Translations under genes and position numbers: made by a program
Notes under the pieces: model-generated
Seen by the model: only the letters and a program-made list of their open reading frames with translations
Told to the model about the DNA's origin: nothing
Database searches by the model: none
NCBI GenBank assembly: GCA_945867815.1
Contig: CAMBIX010000005.1
Span: 59,821 to 123,820, forward strand
Length of the DNA stretch: 64,000 bases
Source: an uncultured Veillonellaceae bacterium
GTDB lineage: Bacteria; Bacillota; Negativicutes; Veillonellales; Veillonellaceae
Reading direction: 5' to 3'
Shown here: one piece after another, positions 22,659-32,098 of the stretch
How positions within the stretch are numbered: the stretch's first letter is position 1
Layout of the letters: each line of letters begins with the position of its first letter

Positions 22659-23030
22659 TTACTGTAATTCTACAGTTGCGCCAGCTTCTTCTAATTTAGC
22701 TTTCATAGCTTCAGCGTCAGCTTTAGCAACGCCTTCCTTAATTGTTGCAGGAGCGCCATCAACTAAGCCTTTAGCGTCTTTCAAGCCTAAACCAGTAGCT
22801 TCACGAACAACTTTGATTACGTTGATCTTAGAAGCGCCAGCTTCTTTCAATACTACGTTGAATTCAGATTTTTCTTCAGCACCACCAGCAGCACCGCCAG
22901 CAGCAGCTACAGCTACAGGAGCAGCAGCAGTTACACCAAATTCATCTTCAATAGCTTTTACTAAATCATTTAATTCAAGAATTGTTGCTTCTTTTAATTC
23001 GCCTACGATTTTTTCGATATCCAATGCCAT
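22659..23030 (-). CDS. rplL: 50S ribosomal protein L7/L12
   Basis: L7/L12 forms the mobile stalk that recruits translation factors. The 123-residue product has the N-terminal dimerisation helix ([17 protein letters not shown]), an Ala/Gly hinge at residues 38-52 and the C-terminal factor-binding domain with [20 protein letters not shown]. It lies 46 nt after rplJ and is followed by a strong terminator. Multiple copies bind each L10 on the ribosome. Confidence 0.98.
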   Translation of the reverse strand: MALDIEKIVGELKEATILELNDLVKAIEDEFGVTAAAPVAVAAAGGAAGGAEEKSEFNVVLKEAGASKINVIKVVREATGLGLKDAKGLVDGAPATIKEGVAKADAEAMKAKLEEAGATVELQ

Positions 23031-23076
23031 GATTGTTTTCCTCCACTATCTGTGACACATATACAACAGTCAACAA

Positions 23077-23583
23077 TTATGCTACTGTTTCTTCATCTTT
23101 TGCATCTGCAACTGCTTTAACAGCATAAGCTACATTGCGTACAGGAGCCTGAAGTACGGAAAGAAGCATGGAAAGCATTCCTTCACGGTTAGGCAATTTA
23201 GCAATTGCTTTAACTTCATCTGGATTAAGAACCTTACCTTCAACGACACCGACTTTAACAGTAAGAGCATCGCCTTCAAGATCCTTAATGAAGTCTTCTA
23301 ATACACGAGCTGGAGCCGTTGCATCTTCTTTGCTTGTAGCTAATGCAGTCGGTCCTTCCAACTGTGCTGCCACTTCATCCATTCCTAATTCTTTAGCAGC
23401 AATACGAGTCAACGTATTTTTAATGACTTTGTATTCAACGCCTTCTGCCAAGAATTTACGACGAAGATCCGTTACCTGTGCAACGGTTAAGCCATGATAA
23501 CCTACTACTACAGCACCTTGCGCTTCGGAAAGAGTTTCTTTCATGGAAGCTACAATTGCTTGTTTTTCAGCACTGACAGCCAT
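23077..23583 (-). CDS. rplJ: 50S ribosomal protein L10
   Basis: L10 anchors L7/L12 dimers to the stalk base. The 168-residue protein has the family opening EKQAIVASMKETLSEAQGA, the GVEYKVIKNTLTRIA core near residue 50, and a C-terminal helix that binds L7/L12. In many bacteria the L10-L12 complex represses its own leader; a leader of that kind lies directly upstream. Confidence 0.97.
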   Translation of the reverse strand: MAVSAEKQAIVASMKETLSEAQGAVVVGYHGLTVAQVTDLRRKFLAEGVEYKVIKNTLTRIAAKELGMDEVAAQLEGPTALATSKEDATAPARVLEDFIKDLEGDALTVKVGVVEGKVLNPDEVKAIAKLPNREGMLSMLLSVLQAPVRNVAYAVKAVADAKDEETVA

Positions 23584-23636
23584 TTAATTACCTCCTTGTA
23601 AATTTTGTTGGTAAACCTTATGTGCTATCTTAGCGT

Positions 23637-23751
23637 AAAAAACGACCTCGCCATACGGTGAGGTCGTAACCAGTCTATATTGGTTAGCCTCAGCGGGCGG
23701 ACCTAAGTCCATTATACATACCAGCTATCTACAGCTAAGAGACATACAAGA
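23637..23751 (-). promoter_or_regulatory. L10-type leader with terminator
   Basis: The rplA-rplJ gap, read on the minus strand, is a structured leader ending in ACGACCTCACC-loop-GGCGAGGTCGT followed by six T (stem 23642-23667). Upstream is a folded segment with CCGCTGAGG. Position and terminator match the known L10 leader, where the L10-L12 complex controls termination. The family assignment rests on position and form; I could not run a covariance search. Confidence 0.7.
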
Positions 23752-24462
23752 TTATTGTTCCTGTGTGGATGCACCTAATTTGAATACATTCAATGGAACA
23801 CCAGGGCCCATAGTGGCACTCAAAGTAACAGATTTAATATACTGTCCTTTGGCAGTGGCCGGTTTAGCCTTAGTAATAGTATTAACGATTGTACGATAAT
23901 TGTCAAGTAAATCTTCATTAGAGAAAGAAGCCTTACCAATTGTACAAGCGACATTACCAGATTTATCGGTACGGTATTCAACCTTACCTGCTTTAATTTC
24001 ACTAACAGCACGTGTTACGTCTGGTGTTACAGTACCAACCTTAGGGTTTGGCATCAAGCCTTTTGGACCTAAGATTTTACCTAGACGGCCTACTTGACCC
24101 ATCATATCTGGTGTAGCAACGACTACATCAAAATCACTCCAGCCGCCTTGTACTTTAGCGACTAATTCTTCAGCGCCAACATAATCAGCACCTGCATCTT
24201 CTGCTTCTTTTACTTTATCGCCTTTCGCAAAAACAAGAACGCGCTGCGTCTTACCAGTACCATGTGGTAATACAACGGCACCACGAACTTGTTGATCAGC
24301 GTATTTAGGATCGACATTTAAGTTGAAAGAGATATCAACTGTTTCGTCGAATTTTGCCGTTGCTGTTTTCTTAACGATGTCGATAGCTTCTACTGGTTCG
24401 TAGAATTTACCAGCTTCGATAAGCTTAGCTGCTTCAGCATATTTCTTACCTACTTTTGCCAT
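23752..24462 (-). CDS. rplA: 50S ribosomal protein L1
   Basis: L1 forms the stalk that moves deacylated tRNA out of the E site and represses its own mRNA. The 236-residue protein contains the signature [20 protein letters not shown] near residue 112 and [16 protein letters not shown]. It follows rplK and is preceded by an L1-site-like leader. Length is typical. Confidence 0.98.
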   Translation of the reverse strand: MAKVGKKYAEAAKLIEAGKFYEPVEAIDIVKKTATAKFDETVDISFNLNVDPKYADQQVRGAVVLPHGTGKTQRVLVFAKGDKVKEAEDAGADYVGAEELVAKVQGGWSDFDVVVATPDMMGQVGRLGKILGPKGLMPNPKVGTVTPDVTRAVSEIKAGKVEYRTDKSGNVACTIGKASFSNEDLLDNYRTIVNTITKAKPATAKGQYIKSVTLSATMGPGVPLNVFKLGASTQEQ

Positions 24463-24479
24463 GTAAAAATCCTCCTTAT

Positions 24480-24506
24480 GTGGTTAAACGGGATTGCCCT
24501 CCCACC
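24480..24506 (-). promoter_or_regulatory. Probable L1-binding autoregulatory site before rplA
   Basis: On the minus strand GGTGGGAGGGC is followed, after a 3-nt loop, by CCCGTTTAACCAC just upstream of the rplA ribosome site. The same GTGGGAGGG...CCCGTT-ACCAC pattern recurs upstream of rplK. L1 is known to bind sites of this kind, which mimic its 23S rRNA site, and to block translation. Assignment is by motif and position. Confidence 0.7.
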
Positions 24507-24531
24507 GATACAAGGTTGTATCGTACGCTTA

Positions 24532-24957
24532 TTAATCAACGATTTCAATACCCATACTACGTGCGGTACCTTCAACCATACGCATACCTTGTTCTACTGT
24601 ATTTGCATTCAAGTCAGGCATTTTAAGTTCTGCGATTTCACGAACTTTATCGCGACCAACTTTAGCTACTTTATCACGGTTAGGAACACCAGATCCTTTA
24701 GGAATACCGGCTGCTTTTTTCAAAAGAACAGCTGCTGGCGGTGTCTTAGTGATAAAATCGAAACTACGATCTTCATAAACAGTAATAACAACTGGAATTG
24801 TTAACCCTGCTTGTTTAGCTGTACGTTCGTTAAATTCCTTAACGAATGCCATAATATTTACGCCTGCCTGGCCTAATGCTGGACCAATCGGTGGCGCCGG
24901 ACTTGCTTTACCTGCTTCACATTGAAGCTTCACCATTTTAGAGACTTTCTTTGCCAT
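24532..24957 (-). CDS. rplK: 50S ribosomal protein L11
   Basis: L11 forms the GTPase-associated centre with 23S rRNA and is needed for RelA activation in species that use it. The 141-residue product has [20 protein letters not shown] near residue 10, the proline-rich hinge for thiopeptide response, and the C-terminal RNA-binding [17 protein letters not shown] region. It precedes rplA by 69 nt. Confidence 0.98.
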   Translation of the reverse strand: MAKKVSKMVKLQCEAGKASPAPPIGPALGQAGVNIMAFVKEFNERTAKQAGLTIPVVITVYEDRSFDFITKTPPAAVLLKKAAGIPKGSGVPNRDKVAKVGRDKVREIAELKMPDLNANTVEQGMRMVEGTARSMGIEIVD

Positions 24958-24985
24958 GGTGAGTACACCTCCTCGTGCTTATAAA

Positions 24986-25025
24986 TGTGGTGGTAACGGG
25001 CTAATACGCCCTCCCACTGGCGGAC
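24986..25025 (-). promoter_or_regulatory. Probable L1-binding autoregulatory site before rplK
   Basis: On the minus strand CCAGTGGGAGGGC and GCCCGTTACCACCAC face each other around a short loop, about 30 nt upstream of rplK. It is the second copy of the motif seen before rplA. Two sites would let free L1 control both L11 and its own synthesis. A complementary GGCGG/CCGCC pair lies just upstream (25018-25038). Confidence 0.65.
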
Positions 25026-25064
25026 CACCAATGCCGCCATAGGTTAGAGTTATAAAAATATATA

Positions 25065-25601
25065 TTAAAGAGTCTTTTCGATTTGAGAAAACTCTACCTC
25101 TACAGAAGTATCACGGTTAAACATTTCTACATTCAGTTGAACTGTTCCCTTTTCGTGATTAATTTCAGTAACAACGCCTAAGCGATCTTCAAAGGCGCCG
25201 GATGTAATGCGTACTGTTTCACCAACCTCAACATCAATTGTCTGTTTAGGCTGCTGTCCCAGTCCCTGTGATTTAAGGATATATTCCACTTCGGAATCAG
25301 ACAAAGGTACTGGTTTGGTTGCGGAACCAACAAATCCTGTAACCCCCGGGGTATTACGAACTACATACCAGGAGCGGTCATTGACTTCCATGTTAACTAA
25401 TACATAGCCAGGGAAAATCTTACGCTTTACTACTTTTTTTACACCATCTTTTTCGTCAATTTCGTCTTCCATAGGCACTAAAATCTGTCCAATTACATCT
25501 TCCATGCCCATAGATTGCACCTTAAGTTCTAAGGTCGTCTTGACTTTATTTTCGTAGCCTGAGTACGTATGGATTACATACCACTTCTTATCTGCTTCCA
25601 T
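25065..25601 (-). CDS. nusG: Transcription termination/antitermination factor NusG
   Basis: NusG binds RNA polymerase across the cleft and influences pausing, Rho and coupling to ribosomes. The 178-residue protein has the NGN domain (WYVIHTYSGYENKV, then FPGYVLVNMEVND and VRNTPGVTGFVG) and a C-terminal KOW domain with VGETVRITSGAFEDRLG. It lies 12 nt downstream of secE. Confidence 0.98.
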   Translation of the reverse strand: MEADKKWYVIHTYSGYENKVKTTLELKVQSMGMEDVIGQILVPMEDEIDEKDGVKKVVKRKIFPGYVLVNMEVNDRSWYVVRNTPGVTGFVGSATKPVPLSDSEVEYILKSQGLGQQPKQTIDVEVGETVRITSGAFEDRLGVVTEINHEKGTVQLNVEMFNRDTSVEVEFSQIEKTL

Positions 25602-25613
25602 TACGAAGTCCTC

Positions 25614-25844
25614 CTATCCGACCAAAGCCATTAGCCAATCGAAAAAATGATTGAAAATACCATCTACAACGGCAATTAATGCTGATACAAAGGCTACTGA
25701 TACAATAACCACAATTGTATACATCACTAATTCTCTTCTGGTCGGCCAGACTACTTTCTTCATTTCCATTTGCATGCCCTTAAGGAAATTCACATTGTTA
25801 CGGCCACGCGAACGGTTTTGAGATTTGGAGTTAGACCCTGCCAT
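25614..25844 (-). CDS. secE: Preprotein translocase subunit SecE
   Basis: SecE clamps the SecY channel in the inner membrane. The 76-residue protein has a basic N-terminus, the conserved amphipathic segment MKKVVWPTRRELVMYTIVV and one transmembrane helix near residues 38-62. Length fits the short single-span SecE of firmicutes. It lies between rpmG and nusG. Confidence 0.96.
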   Translation of the reverse strand: MAGSNSKSQNRSRGRNNVNFLKGMQMEMKKVVWPTRRELVMYTIVVIVSVAFVSALIAVVDGIFNHFFDWLMALVG

Positions 25845-25881
25845 CGTTTCACATCCTTACATAACAGGAATAGGAACTTAC

Positions 25882-26031
25882 TTATTTTGTTTCACGATGT
25901 AATGTATGTTTTCCACAGAACTTACAATACTTCATCATTTCAATACGATCAGGATTGTTTTTCTTGTTCTTGTTGGTCTGATAATTACGTTGTTTGCATT
26001 CAGTACATGCTAACGTTACTGCATTACGCAT
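25882..26031 (-). CDS. rpmG: 50S ribosomal protein L33
   Basis: This 49-residue gene lies 37 nt upstream of secE. The translated product begins [17 protein letters not shown] and ends [16 protein letters not shown], with two CxxC pairs (CTEC and CKFC), so it is the zinc-binding form of L33. It is preceded by a possible promoter about 90 nt upstream. L33 contacts tRNA at the E site. A second, zinc-free paralogue may exist elsewhere in the genome. Confidence 0.95.
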   Translation of the reverse strand: MRNAVTLACTECKQRNYQTNKNKKNNPDRIEMMKYCKFCGKHTLHRETK

Positions 26032-26094
26032 CCGGATACACCTCGCTTCATTTCATACTTATAGAGTGGTCACCCACCGCATACATACTAACAT

Positions 26095-26123
26095 AGGCTA
26101 ACATACCTATATATATATGTCAA
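26095..26123 (-). promoter_or_regulatory. Possible promoter of the rpmG-secE-nusG operon
   Basis: On the minus strand TTGACA (26118-26123) is followed by an alternating TA tract and, at about 17 nt, TAGCCT. The -35 box is perfect but the -10 is poor, so the exact -10 is uncertain. It lies between the MFS terminator and rpmG. Confidence 0.4.
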
Positions 26124-26136
26124 GAAAACAACTTAA

Positions 26137-26162
26137 AAAAGCCAGGCCTTCACCTGACTTTT
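26137..26162 (-). terminator. Terminator after the MFS gene
   Basis: On the minus strand AAGTCAGG pairs with CCTGGCTT (one G-U pair) around a 6-nt loop and is followed by TTTT. It starts 32 nt beyond the MFS stop. The pairing is better on the minus strand than on the plus strand, which fits the gene direction. Confidence 0.75.
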
Positions 26163-26193
26163 CTATTATAGCAAAGCACTAGCTACCTGTCTA

Positions 26194-27375
26194 TTATTTT
26201 CTTACTTTTAAATAGACCCATAAGCCATTAAAAATAAACAAAAGGCCTGTCGCCCAAAACAAGGTCGTAAAACCACAGGCCGCCATAAAGGAAGCCCCAC
26301 CAATAGAACCTAAAAAATATCCTAAGAACTGCACGGATTGTACATAGGAGAAGACCTGTCCTGCTAAGTGCTTAGGTGCATGATTAGAAATAAAAGTATT
26401 AATTGATGGCAAAAGTCCACCAAAACCTAAGCCTAAGAAAAAACGAAGCACCGTCAACTGTATTACATCCCTTACATAGGCCTGAGGAATCGTCAAGATA
26501 CCCACATAAATAAGAGCCGCAAATAAAATCCGCCTAGGCCCCAAACGGTCAACAAGTTTACCAAGTACACTACTACTCATCATCTGGGCAAACCCAGTAG
26601 CCGAAAATACAATGCCTGCCAGTAAGGCTACATGCGTTGTATTAGGCGGGATAATTTCTTCTACGTAAACCGTGATAATCGGTTGCAAAGCCAATAAGGA
26701 TACCGCATAAATAAAAGTAGATACGGCCATAAGCGCAATAAGGTGAAAATTTGGCAACTGTTTCTTTAACATACGAAAACTTTGCTTCACCTTTTCCACT
26801 GGCGGTTTATAACTTTCATGTACAAAGAAAAGTGTCAATAAAAAAGAAATACTCAAGAAAAAACTAACAATAAAAAAGGTGCTTCGTATGCCAAACATAG
26901 ATGCTAAATAGCCACCAACCAAGGGACCAATCAGAGCTCCTGCTAAATTAGCCGCCGCCAACATACCTAAGGCCCAGCCTGTATGCTCCTCCGGCGTTTC
27001 TGCCGACACCAAGGTCACTGATCCTGAAAAAAAGCCCGAAACAGCCCCTTGAGCTGTACGTGCAAGAACTAATTGCCACGGTGTCTGAACAAAAGCAATC
27101 AGTAAATTACAAAGCATCATACCAAAACTAGCACGCAATAAAATTAATTTTCGCCCCTTGCGGTCTGCCAACTTACCCCAAAAAGGAGCCACCAAGGCTA
27201 CCACAATAAAGGTAATACCTAGCGCCCAACCAGACCACTGAGCAACAGCGGCTTGGTCGGTAACCCCCATAGTCTCCACATATAAGGGCAAAATCGGTGC
27301 CACCTGACTTGTCCCCATAGAGGTTAAAAAAGCACCAAACAAACATATATAAACAGTTCGCTTCCAAACTTCCAT
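26194..27375 (-). CDS. MFS-family transporter
   Basis: Major facilitator proteins are 12-helix secondary transporters of the inner membrane. The product (about 393 residues) has the motif-A-like loop GKLADRKGRKLILLRA between helices 2 and 3 and its second-half counterpart GKLVDRLGPRRILFAA, which supports a drug:H+ antiporter-type fold (multidrug group). The start at 27375 is chosen for an AAGGAG site 7 nt upstream; a start 13 codons earlier would add a hydrophilic tail. The gene is monocistronic with its own terminator. Substrate unknown. Confidence 0.88.
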   Translation of the reverse strand: MEVWKRTVYICLFGAFLTSMGTSQVAPILPLYVETMGVTDQAAVAQWSGWALGITFIVVALVAPFWGKLADRKGRKLILLRASFGMMLCNLLIAFVQTPWQLVLARTAQGAVSGFFSGSVTLVSAETPEEHTGWALGMLAAANLAGALIGPLVGGYLASMFGIRSTFFIVSFFLSISFLLTLFFVHESYKPPVEKVKQSFRMLKKQLPNFHLIALMAVSTFIYAVSLLALQPIITVYVEEIIPPNTTHVALLAGIVFSATGFAQMMSSSVLGKLVDRLGPRRILFAALIYVGILTIPQAYVRDVIQLTVLRFFLGLGFGGLLPSINTFISNHAPKHLAGQVFSYVQSVQFLGYFLGSIGGASFMAACGFTTLFWATGLLFIFNGLWVYLKVRK

Positions 27376-27688
27376 ACTATCTCTCCTTATATTTTCATTA
27401 TATAAAGGAGTCAACTCTTTGTCATTATCCTGACCTAAAATTCAACTAGCCTCGTAAAGCCTTTCTCTATCACAAGCTATTCACCAGCCTATAATTAACC
27501 CTTATTACGATAGCCGAAGACACCGTTTCATAAGCTGTTCTTTAGCATAACTTATTTTCCTATCTCTTTTTATAGATCCACCCTACTTACCAATTATTTA
27601 CAAGTATTTAAATAGGGAAATTTACCCACTCATGATATAATAGGCGCGAGAAATAATCGAACCCATAGACAGCAAAAAGGAGACTGCC

Positions 27689-29266
27689 ATGAAAGTAATC
27701 GATAACAAACGAATACACCAAAGCCTCGCCGCTGCCCTTGTTTGTGTTAGCAGCTTATTGGGTCTTTCTAATTACGCCCAAGCACAAACGCCAAACAAGC
27801 AACCAGCGCAAGTATATGAACGAACAACCCAAGTTCAAGAATCACTTAGTGAATCTCGTCGCACCCGCACTAGGGCGACTCATACGTCTAATCATGTTCA
27901 AGACTTGCAAGTGAAGCAAGCTGAACGAACAGCTCAATTATATGCAGCTAACGACATTATCATGCCCTTCTTCCCTGATCTTGTGTACCGCCCAGCACCT
28001 AGCAGTATAATCGCAGAGAAAACAGCCCTTTTCACCTCCGATCGTTTCTACAATCTAGGTGCTCTTGCCTTAGTTAAATCCCAGGGTAAATGGGGCGCTA
28101 TCGGCACAAAAGGAAACGAACTCATTCCACCAACTTATAAAACGCTTGTGCCATCAGATACAAGTAACACCTTTTTAGGGCAAAACAGCAAAAAGAACTT
28201 TGTTGAACTATCAGCTACGGGTACCATTCTGACACCTGAAGAAATCTCTGCCCAAACAAAAGCCTACGAAGAATCAAAAAACAAAATCGAATCACAAGAT
28301 ACTTACAACCAATATGCCCCTCTTTACAGCTTTAAGGAAAACGGAAAATATGGATTCAAAAATGCCCTAGGTGCTGTTGTTATTCCACCAACCTTCAAAA
28401 AAGTATTCGCCGATTTTAGCGAAGGCATTGCCTTTGTTAAAAACGAAGCAGGTGAAAAAATAGCCATCAATGAACAAGGCAAAAAATTATTCATTGCCCC
28501 AGGCGACGACATCTATCCTTATCACAACGGACTAGCTGAATATACCCGCTCTGTAGGCGGCTTTAACTTTGGCAGCTTATTAGGCGTTGTATTTGGTGTC
28601 GGTCATGGTTTTTATGGCGGTATCGGCGGTGGTTTTACCTATGACGGCGTCAAACGCGGTTATATCAATCGACAAGGACAAATCGTCATCGATGGCAAAT
28701 TAGACCAAGTATGGCCTATGACTCCTTATGGGACCTTTGTGAAAAACAAAGGTAAGTTAGGTTTCGTTAATCGAGACGGTTCCTATTTAGTCCAACCTGG
28801 CAACTATAGTGCAGGCAGCCTAGATCTATCTCGTGGTCTATTCAGTTTAAAAGATAACAAATCGGGCTTATACGGTGTATATAATGCGGTAAACGGACAA
28901 CAGGTCATTCCTTTCACCTATAAAGCCATCGACTTCCTAGGCAGTAGCCGTATGGCTGCACAAGGAGATAAGCAAATCTACTTAATTGACTTAACAACGG
29001 GCAAAACAGTTGGTGCTTATCCAACAGGTACTAGTTTCCAATCCTTTGGTACGGGGCAAGTCACTTGGATGCACGACAAACAAGGCTACGCCATCATTAA
29101 CGCGGATGGTCAAGTCCTATACACCAACAAGAGCCATAGCTTCTCTGATGTAACACCTTTCACGCACGACTACAGTGCCGTCAAAGAAAAAGGGAAATGG
29201 GGCATCATAGATTCTCATGGGAACTGGTTAGTAAAACCAATCTATCAAGAAATAACAATGTTATAA
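27689..29266 (+). CDS. Exported WG-repeat protein
   Basis: The 525-residue product has a signal peptide (basic start, hydrophobic stretch at residues 12-30, AQA cleavage site near residue 33). Several WG repeats follow, recognisable as KWGAIGTKGNELIPPTYK, KYGFKNALGAVVIPPTFK, KLGFVNRDGSYLVQP and KGKWGIIDSHGNWLVKP. WG repeats form beta-propeller-like or solenoid surfaces of unknown function; periplasmic or surface location is inferred. A glycine-rich loop lies near residues 290-320. The gene is the first plus-strand one, with a TATAAT box at 27636 and an AAGGAG site. Confidence 0.85.
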   Translation: MKVIDNKRIHQSLAAALVCVSSLLGLSNYAQAQTPNKQPAQVYERTTQVQESLSESRRTRTRATHTSNHVQDLQVKQAERTAQLYAANDIIMPFFPDLVYRPAPSSIIAEKTALFTSDRFYNLGALALVKSQGKWGAIGTKGNELIPPTYKTLVPSDTSNTFLGQNSKKNFVELSATGTILTPEEISAQTKAYEESKNKIESQDTYNQYAPLYSFKENGKYGFKNALGAVVIPPTFKKVFADFSEGIAFVKNEAGEKIAINEQGKKLFIAPGDDIYPYHNGLAEYTRSVGGFNFGSLLGVVFGVGHGFYGGIGGGFTYDGVKRGYINRQGQIVIDGKLDQVWPMTPYGTFVKNKGKLGFVNRDGSYLVQPGNYSAGSLDLSRGLFSLKDNKSGLYGVYNAVNGQQVIPFTYKAIDFLGSSRMAAQGDKQIYLIDLTTGKTVGAYPTGTSFQSFGTGQVTWMHDKQGYAIINADGQVLYTNKSHSFSDVTPFTHDYSAVKEKGKWGIIDSHGNWLVKPIYQEITML

Positions 29267-29277
29267 ATAAAAAAAGA

Positions 29278-29344
29278 AAAAGGGCACACCCCGATCGGTC
29301 GCTAATTACCTTAAGCAAAAGCGACTCACGGCGTTTGCCCTTTT
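29278..29344 (+). terminator. Terminator after the WG-repeat gene
   Basis: AAAAGGGCA pairs with TGCCCTTTT. An inner GTCGCT/AGCGAC stem sits inside the roughly 50-nt intervening sequence, and T-runs follow on both strands. It probably serves the WG-repeat gene and, in reverse, the ABC operon on the other strand. Confidence 0.7.
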
Positions 29345-29433
29345 CTTAACTACATACTATTGTCTTTAATCTATCACGATATAGGCTATTCTCCATAGAT
29401 ATTGGCTTAAACCCAATATCTATATCCCTTATC

Positions 29434-30207
29434 TTAAATATAATATTCAATCTTTTCTTCATGAGCCATATGAAATTCTTCAAAGATATGGTTGCGAATG
29501 GTTAAAAACTCTTCACTATTGCGGTCTGACCGATCAGCAATGGTAATCGGCACAATCGTTTTGAGTCGCCCAGGATTAGCCGCTAAGATAACCACACGGT
29601 CCGCCAAAACAATAGATTCATCAATATCATGAGTAACAAACACAACGGTCTTTCCTTGTTCACGACAAAGTTTTGTTACCTCATCCTGTAGGCTCATACG
29701 TGTCAAAGCATCAAGAGCTGCAAAAGGTTCATCCATAAAAATAATCTCTGGTTCCACGGCAAAGGCTCTGGCAATAGATACCCGTTGCTGCATACCTCCA
29801 GATAATTCTGCGGGGTGACTATTCTTAGCCGCCGTTAAGCCTACCATATCAATATATTTTTCAGCTATTGCTTGCCGATTCTCCTTAGGTACGCCCTTAC
29901 TTTCTAATCCTAGTTCCACATTACCTAAAACGGTACGCCAAGGTAAAAGTCCATATTGTTGAAAAACAGTCACATACTTTATAGACGGCTGACTGACCAC
30001 CTGCCCGTCAATTCGGACCTGACCAGAGGTACAGTTTTCAAAACCAGCAATTAAATTTAATAGGGTACTTTTACCGCAACCAGATGGGCCTAAGAGGCAG
30101 ATAAACTCGCCTTTATCAAAATTCAGACTTACATCATTTAGTACAGTAAAAGCCTTACCATCCCGTATATACTCTTTATGTACATGATCAACTTCAATAT
30201 AACTCAT
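29434..30207 (-). CDS. NitT/TauT-family ABC transporter, ATP-binding protein
   Basis: This is the ATPase of an importer for nitrate, sulfonate, taurine or a related small compound. The product (about 257 residues) has Walker A GPSGCGKST, the Q-loop QYGLLPW, the signature LSGGMQQR, Walker B EIIFMDEP and the switch His in FVTHDIDE. The LLPWRTVLGNV segment is typical of the SsuB/TauB/NrtD group. The start at 30207 has a good AGGAG. It follows the permease gene in a three-gene operon. Confidence 0.9.
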   Translation of the reverse strand: MSYIEVDHVHKEYIRDGKAFTVLNDVSLNFDKGEFICLLGPSGCGKSTLLNLIAGFENCTSGQVRIDGQVVSQPSIKYVTVFQQYGLLPWRTVLGNVELGLESKGVPKENRQAIAEKYIDMVGLTAAKNSHPAELSGGMQQRVSIARAFAVEPEIIFMDEPFAALDALTRMSLQDEVTKLCREQGKTVVFVTHDIDESIVLADRVVILAANPGRLKTIVPITIADRSDRNSEEFLTIRNHIFEEFHMAHEEKIEYYI

Positions 30208-30252
30208 CTCGTTCTCCTTCTCTTTAACGTCCATCTTATTATCAACGTATAC

Positions 30253-31011
30253 TTAAACCCGCTTAATGCCCCAACGCTTATAAATCCAGCCTTCAAAAAG
30301 CGAAATAGTCCAGTCTAGCCACAAGCCCATCACACCAATAACTAAAATCGCCACCATCAATAAATCCATACGAAGGTTATTACGCATATCTACGACCAAA
30401 AAGCCAAGCCCTGTTTGAGCTCCCACCATTTCACCAACAACTAAGAAGACCCAAGCTGTCCCCATAGCTAGATGAAAGCCCGTTGCTATACGAGGAAAAA
30501 CAGCCGGCAGTATAATTTTAAATAATAGCGCTGGCTGCTTTATACCAAAATTACGAGCCACTTTCAGATAAATCGGTTCAATACTATTCACCGCTGACAC
30601 CGTAGATAATAATACAGGAAAAAAGGCAGCAATAAAGATAACAACTAGGGCCGGCATTTCACCAATACCAAAAATTAAAACGATAAAAGGCAGCCATGCT
30701 GTCGGAGAAATAGGGCGCAAGACTTGTACTATAGGATTAACAAAGCCCCCAGCCGTCTTGTACCAGCCTAGAAAAAGGCCCAGAAAAACACCACACACAA
30801 CCGCTGTAACATACCCAATAATAAAGCGAATGAGACTGTCTATAATGTCCTGAAGGAGAACACCGTCATAAATCAATTCCCCAAAGCCTAAAGCGGTCTT
30901 ATAAGGGGTCGGAAACAAGGCCTCATTCCAGCCTCCAGCTAAGGCAATCAGTTCCCACACAGCTACAAATAAAATAAAAGCACCTGGTATATATACATAG
31001 TTCTTTTTCAT
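30253..31011 (-). CDS. NitT/TauT-family ABC transporter, permease
   Basis: The 252-residue inner-membrane protein has about six hydrophobic helices and the BPD permease loop LKVARNFGIKQPALLFKIILP, which contacts the ATPase. It resembles SsuC/TauC. The gene lies between the substrate-binding protein gene and the ATPase gene with small gaps, so the three are probably one transcript from the promoter at 32070. Confidence 0.9.
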   Translation of the reverse strand: MKKNYVYIPGAFILFVAVWELIALAGGWNEALFPTPYKTALGFGELIYDGVLLQDIIDSLIRFIIGYVTAVVCGVFLGLFLGWYKTAGGFVNPIVQVLRPISPTAWLPFIVLIFGIGEMPALVVIFIAAFFPVLLSTVSAVNSIEPIYLKVARNFGIKQPALLFKIILPAVFPRIATGFHLAMGTAWVFLVVGEMVGAQTGLGFLVVDMRNNLRMDLLMVAILVIGVMGLWLDWTISLFEGWIYKRWGIKRV

Positions 31012-31038
31012 AGGTTCACACTCTCTTCTCTCTCATCT

Positions 31039-31998
31039 CTAGTGACTCAAGGACTGATCAACAAAATCCTTATAAGCCGGTACCCATTTTAACAAATGCT
31101 CTTTAACCATACGCTTCGTCAATTCATCGTATTGTTGCGCCGTAATTTGCAAATGATCAAAGCGTATCCATTTTAAGGACTGCGCCAATATAGCATCATT
31201 AACCTTCATATACTTCTTAGCAATCGGCAGTTGTTGGTCTGGATGGTCCGTTAAGTACTGTCCCGCTGCTAAGTATTCTTTGGTTACCTGTCGAGCTAAT
31301 TCTGGATGCTTATCTACAAAAGTCCCATTAAAAACTAGAGCACAGCAAACACTATCCGGCCACAAAGTCTTTTCTGGATCCATAAGCACCTTACCTTTAT
31401 GTAAGACCGTCGACTTCGCACCAAAAGGTTCCGCTACAATATAGCCTGCAATTTGATTAACTGCCAAAGCTGACGGCATTTCCGTTGGTGCCATCTCTGT
31501 AACGATAACATCTTTTTCAGACATGCCCGCTTCTTCTAACATTTGATCTAACATTAATTTCTGCGTTGACTGTTTATGCGGAATGGCAATGCGTTTACCT
31601 CGTAAGTCTTGTACTGTGTTAATATCGTTACCTACAATAATCATATTACCCGCTGTATGCCCCAAGGCCGCAGCTCGTACATCAATGCCCTGCTCGCGCG
31701 CTTTAACAGCCAATTCAATTAAGACCGAGGCTCCATCTACCTTACCTGTATTTAAGGCATCCATTAATTCTGGCCACGAACTATATTTAACTAGCTCAAT
31801 ATGCACCGGCCCATTTGGTGTTTCTAATTCTTTCGCTGCAAATAAGGGTAAGGCATGAGTAATAGGTAAATAGGCGATGCGGACCGTCCTTATGGACTGG
31901 TTCTCCTGGGCTATCACATGTCTATGATAGGCATACCAAGCACCACCAATAATTAACAAAATAAGTATTCCTATAAGTCCTAACCATTTCTTTTTCAT
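31039..31998 (-). CDS. NitT/TauT-family ABC transporter, substrate-binding protein
   Basis: The 319-residue product has an N-terminal hydrophobic segment (residues 4-22) without a lipobox cysteine, so it is either membrane-anchored or cleaved. The body resembles the SsuA/NMT1-like periplasmic binding fold, with RIAYLPITHALPLFAAKE near the start and DLRGKRIAIPHKQSTQ. I chose the ATG at 31998 (MKKKWLGLIG); an upstream ATG would add 14 charged residues. Substrate is not readable. Confidence 0.86.
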   Translation of the reverse strand: MKKKWLGLIGILILLIIGGAWYAYHRHVIAQENQSIRTVRIAYLPITHALPLFAAKELETPNGPVHIELVKYSSWPELMDALNTGKVDGASVLIELAVKAREQGIDVRAAALGHTAGNMIIVGNDINTVQDLRGKRIAIPHKQSTQKLMLDQMLEEAGMSEKDVIVTEMAPTEMPSALAVNQIAGYIVAEPFGAKSTVLHKGKVLMDPEKTLWPDSVCCALVFNGTFVDKHPELARQVTKEYLAAGQYLTDHPDQQLPIAKKYMKVNDAILAQSLKWIRFDHLQITAQQYDELTKRMVKEHLLKWVPAYKDFVDQSLSH

Positions 31999-32069
31999 CA
32001 GCAGCCCCCACTTCTGATTTTTCTCACTTAATCTTCTCAAATTCTCAATAAGTTAAAATGTTATTTCCT

Positions 32070-32098
32070 ATAATAATAGTATGTTTTAATCCTGTCAA
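32070..32098 (-). promoter_or_regulatory. Promoter of the NitT/TauT operon
   Basis: TTGACA (32093-32098, minus strand) and TATTAT (32070-32075) are separated by exactly 17 nt, and the box pair lies about 70 nt upstream of the substrate-binding protein start. This is a near-consensus housekeeping promoter. The 200 nt between it and the next terminator contain no further element I can name. Confidence 0.75.
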
